NCBI GenBank assembly: GCA_024653225.1
Contig: JANLGA010000017.1
Location: 1,112 to 30,319 of the forward strand
DNA: 29,208 nt
Source: Bacillota bacterium
GTDB lineage: Bacteria > Bacillota > Sulfobacillia > JABLXB01
Direction of reading: 5' to 3'
Of this stretch, positions 12,886-21,613 are shown piece by piece. The notes beneath the pieces were generated by a model. It was given only the letters and a program-made list of their open reading frames with translations. It searched no databases and was not told the DNA's origin. Both the position numbers and the translations under genes were made by a program. The stretch's first letter is position 1. Every line of letters starts with the position of its first letter.

Positions 12886-15564
12886 ATGCTGAAGATCATT
12901 TCCAGTATCTTGAATAGCAACGAGCGCGAGATCAAGCGGCTCTCGGCGATGGCGGAGCGCATCAAGGGGCTTGAACCCTCGGTGGCCGGTTTGCCCGACG
13001 CCGATCTCGCGGCGAAGACGGGCGAGTTCAGGCTGCGTGTGGCCAACGGTGAGCCCCTCGACAGATTATTGCCCGAGGCGTTCGCGGTGGTGAGAGAAGC
13101 GGCAAAGCGCACGCTGGGCATGCGTCACTTCGACGTGCAGGTCATGGGCGGGATCGTGTTGCACGAGGGCAACATAGCCGAGATGAAGACGGGTGAGGGC
13201 AAGACCCTTGCGGCGACGATGCCCGTGTACCTCAACGCCCTCGAGGGCAAAGGGGTCCACGTCGTGACGGTGAACGACTACCTCGCGAGGCGCGACGCGG
13301 AGTGGATGGGGCAGATATACAGGTTCCTCGGCATGCGGGTCGGGGTCATAGTGCACGGTCTCGACACCGGCCAGCGAAAGCAGGCGTACTCGAGCGACAT
13401 CACGTACGGGACGAACAACGAGTTCGGGTTCGACTATCTGCGCGACAACATGGTCCTGCGCCCCGACGACATGGTTCAGCGCGATCTCCACTACGCGATA
13501 GTGGACGAGGTGGACAGCATCCTGATAGACGAGGCCAGGACGCCGCTCATCATCTCGGGCGCGGGGGACCAGTCCACCGACCTGTACTACCAATTCGCGA
13601 GGATCGTGCGCAACCTCAAGCCGGGGCGCGACTACACGTTCGATGAGAAGGCGCACACCGCCGAGCCGACCGAAGAGGGAATATCCAGGGTCGAGAGGAT
13701 GCTGGGCGTGGACAATCTCTACGACCACGAGAACCGCGACCTATCGCATTACCTCGTCCAGGCCCTGAAAGCCGAGACACTCATGAAGCGCGACCGCGAT
13801 TACATCGTCAAGGACGGGCAGGTCATCATCGTTGACGAATTCACCGGGAGGCTGATGTTCGGCAGGAGGTACAGTGACGGGCTTCACCAGGCAATCGAGG
13901 CCAAGGAGGGTGTCAGGATCGAGCGCGAGACGCAGACCCTCGCGGCGATCACCTTCCAGAATTACTTCAGGATGTACCGGAAGCTGGCCGGAATGACGGG
14001 GACCGCCGCGACGGAAGCCGACGAGTTCCGGAAGATATATGGGCTGGATGTCGTAGTCATCCCGACGAACGAGCCGATGATCAGGCGGGACTACCCGGAC
14101 GTGATATACAAGACCGAGCGGGCCAAGTTCAGGGCCGTCGTGAACGAGATCGCGGAGAACCACGCTTTGGGAAGACCCGTGCTCGTGGGCACGATCTCGA
14201 TAGAGAAATCGGAGCTGCTGAGCTCGATGCTGTCGAGGAACGGGATCCCGCACCAGGTGCTCAACGCGAAGCACCACGAGAGAGAGGCCGAGATCGTGGC
14301 GCAGGCCGGGCGACTGGGAAGCGTGACGATCGCCACCAACATGGCGGGCCGCGGCACGGACATCATACTCGGCGGGAATCCCCAGTTTCTCGCGAGGCAG
14401 AGGCTGAGGGCGGCGGGATACCCCGAGAGCGTCGTCCTGGCAGCGTCGGAGAACTATCCCCCTGAGGATCCGGAGATCCTGAAGGCGCACGCGGAGTACC
14501 TGGAATACCTGGCGGCCGCCAAGCGGGAGACGGACGCCGAGCACGAGAAGGTCGTCGCCCTCGGGGGCCTCCACATCGTCGGGACTGAACGCCACGAGGC
14601 GCGGAGGATAGACAACCAGCTGCGGGGGAGGTCGGGCAGGCAGGGTGACCCGGGGTCGTCCAGGTTCTACCTGTCGCTGGAGGACGACCTCATGAGGCTT
14701 TTCGGCTCGGACATGATCGCCGGCCTGATGGACAGGCTGGGGTTGACGGAGGACGACCCCATCGAGCACCGGATGGTGAGCAACGCCATCGAGAGGGCCC
14801 AGAAGAAAGTGGAAGCCAGGAACTTCGAGATACGGCGCAACGTGCTCGAGTACGACAACGTGATGAACAGGCAGAGGGAGGTCATCTACGCCGAACGCAG
14901 GAAGGTGCTCGCCGGAGAGAACCTGTCGGGCATGGTGTTCGACATGATCGGCAAGGTCATTGACGGTTGGGCCGAGACCTACTGCAGCGAGAGGGTCCAC
15001 CCGGACGATTGGGATGTCGAGGGGCTCCTGGCACAGGCCGAGGGCCTGTTCCTTCCGAAGGGCTCCATTACTGCCGAGGAGCTGCGGCTTCTGGCTGCCG
15101 GCGCCATCAAGTCCCGCCTCCGGTCGGAAGCGGAGAATGCTTACAGGGCGAAGGAGCAAGCACTGGGCGGCGAAACCATGCGCCAGCTCGAGCGGGCGGT
15201 GGTACTGCGCGTGGTGGACCAGAAGTGGATGGACCACCTGGCCGCCATGGACGACCTGCGCGAAGGGATCGGGCTGAGGGCGTACGGACAGAAAGACCCG
15301 TTGCTCGAATACCAGCTCGAGGCGCACGAGATGTTCGAACAGATGATCCAGGGGATAAGGGAAGACGTGGTCCGCCTGATGTTCAAGATCGAGGTCGTGA
15401 GGCCGGCGGAGCCGGCGCGACGGGCTGCGGGCCCGCTCAGGCCGGTCCCCGGCGCGGGGGCGCCGGTGACCCAAGTGAGAAGGGGAAAGAAGATCGGCAG
15501 GAACGACCCGTGTCCGTGCGGCAGCGGAAAGAAGTACAAGAAATGCTGCGGAAAGAGTGCGTAG
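12886..15564 (+). CDS. secA: SecA, preprotein translocase ATPase
   Basis: SecA is the motor that pushes unfolded proteins through SecYEG. The 892-residue product has all family landmarks: MKTGEGKT Walker A (GEGKT at 103-107), TVNDYLARRDAEWM, YGTNNEFGFDYLRDNM, the Walker B DEVD (207-210) followed by SILIDEARTPLIISG, and FTGRLMFGRRYSDGLHQAIE. It also has TNMAGRGTDI with GGLHIVGTERHEARRIDNQL, and the C-terminal zinc motif CPCGSGKKYKKCC (C876, C878, C887, C888). The zinc tail is used for SecB or lipid/ribosome contact in other bacteria. ATG 12886 is preceded by GGAGA. The length is slightly above the Bacillus protein and within the normal range. prfB follows after 12 bases, the conserved neighbour. 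Confidence 0.98.
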   Translation: MLKIISSILNSNEREIKRLSAMAERIKGLEPSVAGLPDADLAAKTGEFRLRVANGEPLDRLLPEAFAVVREAAKRTLGMRHFDVQVMGGIVLHEGNIAEMKTGEGKTLAATMPVYLNALEGKGVHVVTVNDYLARRDAEWMGQIYRFLGMRVGVIVHGLDTGQRKQAYSSDITYGTNNEFGFDYLRDNMVLRPDDMVQRDLHYAIVDEVDSILIDEARTPLIISGAGDQSTDLYYQFARIVRNLKPGRDYTFDEKAHTAEPTEEGISRVERMLGVDNLYDHENRDLSHYLVQALKAETLMKRDRDYIVKDGQVIIVDEFTGRLMFGRRYSDGLHQAIEAKEGVRIERETQTLAAITFQNYFRMYRKLAGMTGTAATEADEFRKIYGLDVVVIPTNEPMIRRDYPDVIYKTERAKFRAVVNEIAENHALGRPVLVGTISIEKSELLSSMLSRNGIPHQVLNAKHHEREAEIVAQAGRLGSVTIATNMAGRGTDIILGGNPQFLARQRLRAAGYPESVVLAASENYPPEDPEILKAHAEYLEYLAAAKRETDAEHEKVVALGGLHIVGTERHEARRIDNQLRGRSGRQGDPGSSRFYLSLEDDLMRLFGSDMIAGLMDRLGLTEDDPIEHRMVSNAIERAQKKVEARNFEIRRNVLEYDNVMNRQREVIYAERRKVLAGENLSGMVFDMIGKVIDGWAETYCSERVHPDDWDVEGLLAQAEGLFLPKGSITAEELRLLAAGAIKSRLRSEAENAYRAKEQALGGETMRQLERAVVLRVVDQKWMDHLAAMDDLREGIGLRAYGQKDPLLEYQLEAHEMFEQMIQGIREDVVRLMFKIEVVRPAEPARRAAGPLRPVPGAGAPVTQVRRGKKIGRNDPCPCGSGKKYKKCCGKSA

Positions 15565-15576
15565 GGGGAAAGAGCG

Positions 15577-16723
15577 GTGTACGATGAACTGAAGAAGTCG
15601 GTTTCGGAACTGGGCGACAGGCTGCAAGAAATGAGGGAGTCCCTTTGACCTGGCTCGCAAGGAGGCCAGGATAGCGGAGCTCGAGTCCATAATGGCCGGG
15701 CCGGGCTTCTGGGACGACCCCGAACGCGCCCAGAAAGTCGTGAAGGAGATGTCGGCACTCAAGGGTCCGGTCGAGGCAGTCACCCGGCTGTCGCGGAGAC
15801 TCGAGGATCTGAAAGTACTCGTGGAGCTGGGGGCGGAAGAGCACGACGAATCGCTGGAAGCGGAGGCCGTGGAAGAAGCCGCTTCCCTGAGCCGGGAGCT
15901 GGAGGCGATGGAGCTCAGGGTCCTCCTCGGCGGTAAATACGACCGCCGAAACGCCATTCTGAGCCTGCACGCCGGGGCCGGCGGTACGGAGTCGCAGGAC
16001 TGGGTCAGTATGCTCCTGCGCATGTATTCGAGGTGGGCGGAGCGCCGCGATTTCCGGGTGGAAATCCTCGACCTCCTGCCGGGCGAAGAGGCCGGGATCA
16101 AGAGCGTCACGTTCTCGTTGGCGGGGGAGTACGCCTACGGCTACGCCCACGCGGAGAAAGGAGTCCACCGGCTCGTCAGGATATCCCCGTTCGATGCGGC
16201 GAGCCGAAGGCATACGTCTTTCGCATCGCTCGACGTAATGCCGGAGATCGAAGATGAGGAAGAGGTGGACATCAAGCCTGAGGAGTTGAAGATAGACACG
16301 TTCCGGTCGCAGGGAGCGGGCGGACAGAACGTGAACAAGGTGGAGACGGCCGTGAGGATAACGCACCTCCCCACCGGGATCGTCGTCGCTTGCCAGACGG
16401 AGCGATCGCAGCACGCGAACAGGCTGAGGGCCATGCGGGTGCTGAAGGCCAAGTTGCTCGAGCTCAAGGAGGAGGAGCGCGAGAGGGAGCTGGCCGCGAT
16501 CCGAGGTAAGCATCAGGCAATAGCGTGGGGGAGCCAGATCCGCTCGTACGTCTTTCAACCGTACACGCTCGTCAAGGACCACCGCACCGGGCACGAGACC
16601 GGAAACGTGCAAGCCGTCATGGATGGCGACCTCGACCCGTTCATAAGCGCCTACCTCAAGGCCAAGGCGGCTGGCACACTGGGGGATCACAGGAACGGCG
16701 ACAGGAGGGGCGAAGAGGCTTGA
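15577..16723 (+). CDS. prfB: Peptide chain release factor 2, made by programmed +1 frameshift
   Basis: RF2 releases finished proteins at UGA and UAA. The gene starts at GTG 15577 with a GGGGGA site; 23 codons lead to CTT and an in-frame TGA (15646-15648). Slipping by one base on CTT-T continues as D-L-A-R-K and on to TGA 16721-16723, giving 381 residues in total. The downstream frame carries GFWDDPERAQK, the RF2 specificity tripeptide SPF (residues 203-205, in VRISPFDAASRRHTSF) and the catalytic GGQ (248-250, in SQGAGGQNVNKVETAV). The true coding sequence is join(15577..15645,15647..16723). The order secA-prfB is widely conserved. The frameshift is the usual autoregulation by RF2 level, not a mutation. 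Confidence 0.97.
15634..15649 (+). other. prfB programmed +1 frameshift site
   Basis: AGG-GAG-TCC-CTT-TGA-C: an internal Shine-Dalgarno-like AGGGAG ends three bases before the slippery CTT, and a C follows the TGA. These are the three elements of the classical RF2 frameshift site (AGGGGG-TAT-CTT-TGA-C in E. coli). Confidence 0.95.
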
Positions 16724-17235
16724 ACCCCCCGGAAGGACCGAGAGAAACCGAACATCCCCGCTCAAGAGAACGACAAAATGATGCGTCTTCGCGGCCCGAG
16801 GCGCGAGCCCGGCGCCGGTGGGTCTGGGCCGTCCTGCTCCTCTCGGCGGCCGCGGTAGTGACGTTCGGGGCTTACCGGCTCGGTGGTTCCCCGAGGGTGG
16901 CGGCCGTCGCTCCCGAACCGGGCTCGCCGGAAGACCCGCTGATCAGCAAGAGCTACTTCGATAGGCACACCGGCCTACACGTCGTGACGGTCCCGGCGGG
17001 GGCCATGCTCGCGTGCGAGGCGGGGACGGAGGTCGTGCTCCGATCGGGCAAGGCGACCGCGGTCGGTGGGGCCTTGGGGGGGCTGTCCGACGTGACGGCG
17101 GGCAGGGACCTGCAGACGGGGCAGCCGGTCGCCGCGAATCACCTCATCATAGTGCCCAGGAGCGACGGCAGGGGGCTCAGGGCGGTCACGGAGTGCGTGG
17201 TCCTGGTTCGCGGTCCCTACGCCGTCGGCCTTTGA
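16720..17235 (+). CDS. Membrane-anchored protein of unknown function
   Basis: The product has 171 residues: about 30 charged N-terminal residues, then one hydrophobic helix (WVWAVLLLSAAAVVTFGAY, near residues 31-50), then an extracytoplasmic domain. That domain has conserved-looking motifs KSYFDRHTGLHVVTVPAGA, LACEAGTEVVLRSGKA, GLSDVTAGRDLQTGQ and NHLIIVPRSDGRGL. I believe similar proteins occur in other Gram-positive genomes, but I cannot name a function. The start is TTG 16720, overlapping the prfB stop as TTGA, with GGAGGGG 9 bases upstream. Its final 50 bases overlap the convergent csaB gene on the other strand. Confidence 0.82.
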   Translation: MNPPEGPRETEHPRSRERQNDASSRPEARARRRWVWAVLLLSAAAVVTFGAYRLGGSPRVAAVAPEPGSPEDPLISKSYFDRHTGLHVVTVPAGAMLACEAGTEVVLRSGKATAVGGALGGLSDVTAGRDLQTGQPVAANHLIIVPRSDGRGLRAVTECVVLVRGPYAVGL

Positions 17236-18358
17236 GAGGGCGGGGACTCGTCGCCGGACCGATCTGACCCTCGAGCAGCTGTCTTGCTATGACCGCGTTT
17301 TCGGCAGCGAGGCGGCGCATTTCCTCGCGCGCTCGGCCGAGGCTCCTCTTGAGCTCGACCGAGTGGTCCAGTAGGAACCTCGCGGCGTCGAATATGGACT
17401 CGGCGGTGACGGTCCGCGGGGAACCGGCGTTCGGGCAACCCACCGCCTCGAGCAGGGCCGTCACCTTGGGATCGTACGTTATCCCGGCCACCGGGACCCC
17501 CATGGCGACGCCGAAAACCAGGGAGTGCAGGCGCATTCCGATCACCGCGTCGAGCATCCCGATGCATCCCATCAAGTCTCGCGGGGAGCGACCCGGTTCG
17601 ATCATCGCGTGCCTCCCCTTCATCTTCGCGGCGATTTCTCTCAGCAGCGGGCAGTCCTGCCCGCCCTGCATCGGGATGAACACGACGGTGGCACCGAGGT
17701 GATCGCACATCATATCGCACGCCGCGGCGACGGTCCCGGGTAGTGCCTGCGCGTCCGACCAGGGTCTGACGGAGAGGCCGACCAGCGGCGCGTCTTTCTC
17801 GGAGATGCCGTTCGCCCTCAGTATCTCGGCCGCGGCGGACGGGGCGGAGGGCTCCAGGTCGAATGCCGGGTCGGCGGTCACCCTGACGAGCGGCCCCGTC
17901 ACGCCGAGGGACTCCACCTGTCGGGCAGATTCCGCGTCCCTGAGCGTTATCGCCCCCGTCCCTTCGAGGACCAGCCTGGTCACGGCCTTTCCCAGGGGGG
18001 AATTGACCGGCCCGAAGCCGTTGCCGTATATCATGGTGGGTTTCCCCATTCGTTGCGCCGCGAGGAGGATTGACAGGTAGTACAGGAGCGAGCGCAGGCT
18101 CGTTACGTCCTGGAGCAGGCTGCCGCCTCCGAAGACGAACATGTCCGCGCGACGAAGGGCAGCGACGACCGCGGAGGGGGAGAACCTGTGAACCACGTCC
18201 ACGGCGTACGCTTCGCGCGTTTGCTCCGGGTCGGCGGTCAGGACGGTGAACTGCGAGCCCGGTATCTCTCTCCGCAGGGCCTCCAGCGTGGATTCCAGCA
18301 TGGCCTCGTCACCCGCGTTACCGAAGCCGTAGTACCCGGCTACCACGATCCGGGGCAT
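17186..18358 (-). CDS. csaB: CsaB-type polysaccharide pyruvyl transferase
   Basis: CsaB adds ketal pyruvate to secondary cell-wall polysaccharide; this is the ligand of SLH domains that anchor S-layer and surface proteins. The 390-residue product begins MPRIVVAGYYGFGNAGDEAML, the family's N-terminal motif. FVFGGGSLLQD near residues 93-103, a YGNGFGPV segment and the C-terminal IGMRLHSLVFGVAMGVP motif follow, as expected for polysaccharide pyruvyl transferases. The start at 18358 has a GGGAGG site inside the end of the preceding glycosyltransferase gene. It is the last gene of the minus-strand operon. The low-complexity C-terminus (RRRRDREPGPRTP) overlaps the neighbour on the + strand by 50 bases. 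Confidence 0.92.
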   Translation of the reverse strand: MPRIVVAGYYGFGNAGDEAMLESTLEALRREIPGSQFTVLTADPEQTREAYAVDVVHRFSPSAVVAALRRADMFVFGGGSLLQDVTSLRSLLYYLSILLAAQRMGKPTMIYGNGFGPVNSPLGKAVTRLVLEGTGAITLRDAESARQVESLGVTGPLVRVTADPAFDLEPSAPSAAAEILRANGISEKDAPLVGLSVRPWSDAQALPGTVAAACDMMCDHLGATVVFIPMQGGQDCPLLREIAAKMKGRHAMIEPGRSPRDLMGCIGMLDAVIGMRLHSLVFGVAMGVPVAGITYDPKVTALLEAVGCPNAGSPRTVTAESIFDAARFLLDHSVELKRSLGRAREEMRRLAAENAVIARQLLEGQIGPATSPRPLKGRRRRDREPGPRTP

Positions 18359-18362
18359 CGAG

Positions 18363-19481
18363 TCATCCACCTCCCCCCACTCCAGGTCGGGCCGCCAGCA
18401 AGCGGCGATACAGCGCGACGGTCTTTTCGGCCATCGTCCGCGCGTTGAACCTCGCCTGGACGGTGTCGAGACCGGCGGCGGCGAGCCGCTCCGCGCGACG
18501 GGGGTCGCGTAACAGGCCGAGCAGGGCGCGGGCGAGGGCGGGGGCGTCACCGGGGGGCACGAGCACGCCGTTCTCCCCGTCCGTGACGATCTCCGGTATC
18601 CCTCCGGTTCGCGCGGCCACGACGGGCTTCCCCAGCGCCATTGCCTCAAGCAGCGCCAGCCCGAGCCCCTCGCTCAACGACGGCATGGCGAAGATGTCGA
18701 AGGAATCCACGCGGGCAAGTGCGTTGTCCTGGTAACCGGCGAAGACGACCCGACCCGATAAGCCCATCTCGTGCGCGAGGCGTTCGAGGCGGGGTCGCTC
18801 GGGGCCGTCTCCCACCAGGACGAGGACGGCCTCGGGCACCGATGACGAAACCTCCGCGAAGGCCCTCACCAGGATGTCGTGGCCTTTTTCGGGGACCAGC
18901 CTCCCGAGAGAGCCGATCGTCAGGCGCGGTCGCCGGGGTCCGCCGGCGGGGCCGGGGACTGCCGCTTCACGTCGCACGTCCGCCACGTCTATCCCGTTGT
19001 GGATGGTCTCTATCATGCGGGCGGGGATTCCCTCGTCGAGGAGCCTCTGCCGGACGGCGTGGGACACCGCTATGAATCGCGTGGCGAGGAGGGTCTGCGC
19101 CGCGGCGGCGAGAGCCTTCCTCGCGCCGCGCGGGGGAGGATATCGCCCGATCGTGTGCCGGGTCACCACGATCCTCGGATGAGCGCACAGCCGCGCCGCC
19201 ACGCGAGCAGACGCGCTGGCGTGCGAGTGTACTATGTCGAAGCGCCGCTCGCGGATGAGGGCGACGAGCCTGGACACGGCGCCGATGTCGAACGACCTGT
19301 CTCTCGGTTCGAGGGGCGTGAAGGGCACGCCCATACGCCGAATCTCGCGAGCGAGACAGCCGCCCTCGGGGCAGGCGACCGCGACGTCCAGCCCTCTGAA
19401 CTCGGGCTGACGCAAGAGCGTCAAGAGGTGGCGGCCCGCACCACCTAGCGTGTAATCGCTGGACACGTGCAAGACCCTCAT
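18363..19481 (-). CDS. GT4-family glycosyltransferase
   Basis: The 372-residue protein transfers a sugar from a nucleotide-activated donor in cell-surface glycan synthesis; the sugar is not known. It has the two-domain GT-B pattern: LHVSSDYTLGGAGRHLLTLL at the N-terminus, IVHSHASASARVAARL, a central FIAVSHAVRQRLLDEG and ETIHNGIDV, then GSLGRLVPEKGHDILVRAF. The donor-site E-x7-E motif lies in SLSEGLGLALLEAMALGKPVV. ATG 19481 overlaps the stop of the upstream ligase gene (ATGA); a TTG seven codons earlier is possible but lies within that gene. csaB starts four bases after its stop, so the two are translationally linked. Confidence 0.92.
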   Translation of the reverse strand: MRVLHVSSDYTLGGAGRHLLTLLRQPEFRGLDVAVACPEGGCLAREIRRMGVPFTPLEPRDRSFDIGAVSRLVALIRERRFDIVHSHASASARVAARLCAHPRIVVTRHTIGRYPPPRGARKALAAAAQTLLATRFIAVSHAVRQRLLDEGIPARMIETIHNGIDVADVRREAAVPGPAGGPRRPRLTIGSLGRLVPEKGHDILVRAFAEVSSSVPEAVLVLVGDGPERPRLERLAHEMGLSGRVVFAGYQDNALARVDSFDIFAMPSLSEGLGLALLEAMALGKPVVAARTGGIPEIVTDGENGVLVPPGDAPALARALLGLLRDPRRAERLAAAGLDTVQARFNARTMAEKTVALYRRLLAARPGVGGGG

Positions 19482-21115
19482 GTGGGACGCCTCTTCCTGC
19501 AAGCGGCCAGGGCCAGCCCGAGGGTGGCCCAGAAGATGAACACTATCTTCGGGCTGTACCAGATGTTGTCAATCCAGCCGTGGACCATCTGGCCGAAGAT
19601 TGCGCCGGCGAGACCGGCGGGAACCAGGGAACCCGGCCGGATCCCCCGCAGGGTTTCGGATGCGAAACACCCAAGGAGCCACAAGAACGAGAGCAGGCCG
19701 GGGAGCCCCATCTCGACCAGCACCTGCAGGTAGAGGTTGTGGGTGTGTGCGGCCGGCGTACCCGCGATCTCGTAAGCGGGGTAGACCTGCGAGAACGGAG
19801 TCGGACCGGGGCCGATCCCCGACGGCCAGTAGTCGGCCGCCATCCGGAGGGCCGATTTCCATATAGTGAGCCTGTACCTGGCGGAACTGTCCGCCAGGGT
19901 GATCGCCGTCACGGCCCGGGACCTGATTGACTGCGGAAGGGCGGGGGCGACGAGGAGCACCGCCACCAAGGCCAGCGCCGTCAATCTTCGATCCTTGGCG
20001 GCGAGTACCGCGGCTACACCCACCGCCCCCGCGGCCCACCCACCGCGCGAATATGTCAGTAGAAGACACGCCGACATCGCTAATATGCAGGGCAGCAGCA
20101 GGAGAAAGGATGCCCTGCCGCCACCCAGGGCCAGGGCGAGGGCGAGGGGAAGCGCGAAGGACAGGTACTCCGCAAATACGTTGGGGTTGTCGAAGGTGGA
20201 ATACACCCTCGTCTTCACGGACTCGAACACCGTCGCGTCTATCCACGAACCGGGGGTCTCTGTCCCGCGGATGTATTGGAAAAGGCCGACGACGCACGCC
20301 AGGACCGCGCCGGCGGCGAGCGCCCCCGCCACTATGCGTAGGGCGCGGTCGGAGGGCTCGAGGGAGGAGGAAGCGGAGAAGATCGCCGCATAACCCGCCC
20401 ACAGGACGAGTGCGGGGATAACCGAGCTGCCCGATGGGGAAGCGACGGCCGCGACGACTACCGAGACGCCGAGGAAAGCGGCCGCGATGTCGCTCGCACC
20501 CCTCGGCACGCGCAGGTGCCCGCCCTGCGCCCTCATCGAGGCCGCCGACAGCATCACCGGCGCCAGAACGGCGGCGAACGCCGCCACCACGAGTGTCGGC
20601 GCGAAAGGGAGGATGCCCAGGAAGCCCCCCAGCGCGAACGCGGCGGGTTCCCGGGCGGCTGCTCCCGCGAGCCGCGTGAGAAGGCCCACTGTCGCGCTGG
20701 AACCGGCGGCCGGCGAAGACCCCAGGCGGCGGAACCGGGCGGAACACCTTCTCGCGGCCACGGCCGCGAGGCTTGCGTTCCAACATGCCGCGGACCATCG
20801 GGCGAGCGACGATAGGGCCCGTCGGCCCGAATGCAGGAGGAAAAGCACCGCCCGAGCGGCGACGCCGTCGTCCAGCGATCCGGGTGCCAGGGCGCGGCCG
20901 AAGGAGCTCACGGCCGACAGGATGGAGCTTCCCGATGCGGCCGCGGCGATGAGGCGAATGCCCGCGTAACAGGCGGATCGAGCGAGGGCGACGGCGGCAC
21001 TGTCGGAGGCCAGGAGCCCGAGCCGGCGGAGAGCGTTCCACGCCCCACTGGTTTCCAGCCAATCCTCGGTAGTTGAGCTGCGATCCCGATCGGCCACTGC
21101 CTCAGCCCCTGTCAC
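19478..21115 (-). CDS. O-antigen ligase/polymerase-like membrane protein (Wzy_C type)
   Basis: The 545-residue protein has about ten membrane helices and is of the family that polymerises or ligates surface polysaccharides. The family core is in the second half: a DNPNVFAEYLSFALPLALA segment near residue 320, LLTYSRGGWAAGAVGVAAVLA, and HTHNLYLQVLVEMGLPGLLSF, with the conserved histidine, near residue 465. The first ~165 residues are unusual: soluble-looking, alanine- and serine-rich amphipathic helices before the first membrane segment. GTG 21115 directly follows the previous stop; GTG 21097 is an alternative start with a better AGGGGCTGAGG site. It lies between DUF4330 and a GT4 gene. Confidence 0.85.
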   Translation of the reverse strand: MTGAEAVADRDRSSTTEDWLETSGAWNALRRLGLLASDSAAVALARSACYAGIRLIAAAASGSSILSAVSSFGRALAPGSLDDGVAARAVLFLLHSGRRALSSLARWSAACWNASLAAVAARRCSARFRRLGSSPAAGSSATVGLLTRLAGAAAREPAAFALGGFLGILPFAPTLVVAAFAAVLAPVMLSAASMRAQGGHLRVPRGASDIAAAFLGVSVVVAAVASPSGSSVIPALVLWAGYAAIFSASSSLEPSDRALRIVAGALAAGAVLACVVGLFQYIRGTETPGSWIDATVFESVKTRVYSTFDNPNVFAEYLSFALPLALALALGGGRASFLLLLPCILAMSACLLLTYSRGGWAAGAVGVAAVLAAKDRRLTALALVAVLLVAPALPQSIRSRAVTAITLADSSARYRLTIWKSALRMAADYWPSGIGPGPTPFSQVYPAYEIAGTPAAHTHNLYLQVLVEMGLPGLLSFLWLLGCFASETLRGIRPGSLVPAGLAGAIFGQMVHGWIDNIWYSPKIVFIFWATLGLALAACRKRRPT

Positions 21116-21613
21116 TCAGTCCAGCACTTTGATGGCCATGACTGTCGTTTGCACGGCGAATATGTTCGTCTTGAGCGAAACCTGGGTGCCGATGCGGATC
21201 TCGGTCGAACCCAGGATGATGGCGTTCGGGCTCACTCTACCCGGACCCCGAAGCGTGACCCAGACGTCCCTGCGGGTCTTCGAGACCGACTCGTACACCC
21301 GGCCGTCAGGCATTATCATGGCGATCTCCGCCGGTTCGATCCTGACGTCCGTTATCACCCCGAGGTACGAGTTCGTCTTGCCGTCGTTGACCTTGTCACC
21401 CACCTTCATCACGTCGGACGTCGCCGGTCGCACGCTGCTCACGAGGAAAGTGGCCTCTATCTGCCGTTCGGTGCCCCTGAGCGCCGCCAGTCCCGCCGAG
21501 CTCGTCCTGGTATGCCAGAATCCGTACGCCCCGACCAACACCAGTACGACCAGGAGCAGGTCAATGATGTTTACCTTCCCGAAGAGCCTTCCCCTCGAAT
21601 CTATGAGAGTCAC
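21116..21613 (-). CDS. DUF4330 domain protein, single membrane anchor
   Basis: The product has 165 residues. It begins MTLIDSRGRLFGKVNIIDLLLV, the start of the DUF4330 family as I know it, running into one membrane helix (LLLVVLVLVGAYGFW, residues 19-33). An extracytoplasmic beta-rich part follows (KVGDKVNDGKTNSYLGVI, then ILGSTEIRIGTQVSLKTN). The function is unknown; the location inside a glycan operon suggests a role in polysaccharide export or assembly. The GTG start overlaps the stop of the upstream glycosyltransferase (GTGA), and the ligase gene follows with no gap. Confidence 0.88.
   Translation of the reverse strand: MTLIDSRGRLFGKVNIIDLLLVVLVLVGAYGFWHTRTSSAGLAALRGTERQIEATFLVSSVRPATSDVMKVGDKVNDGKTNSYLGVITDVRIEPAEIAMIMPDGRVYESVSKTRRDVWVTLRGPGRVSPNAIILGSTEIRIGTQVSLKTNIFAVQTTVMAIKVLD

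Noticed and set aside
15646..15648. In-frame stop near the start of prfB, suggesting a pseudogene
   Set aside because: It is the conserved programmed +1 frameshift site, with the Shine-Dalgarno-like element and CTT-TGA-C intact.
13741..16110. 789-codon open frame on the - strand across secA and prfB
   Set aside because: It is a shadow frame caused by high GC; both genes on the + strand have complete family motifs and the minus translation has none.
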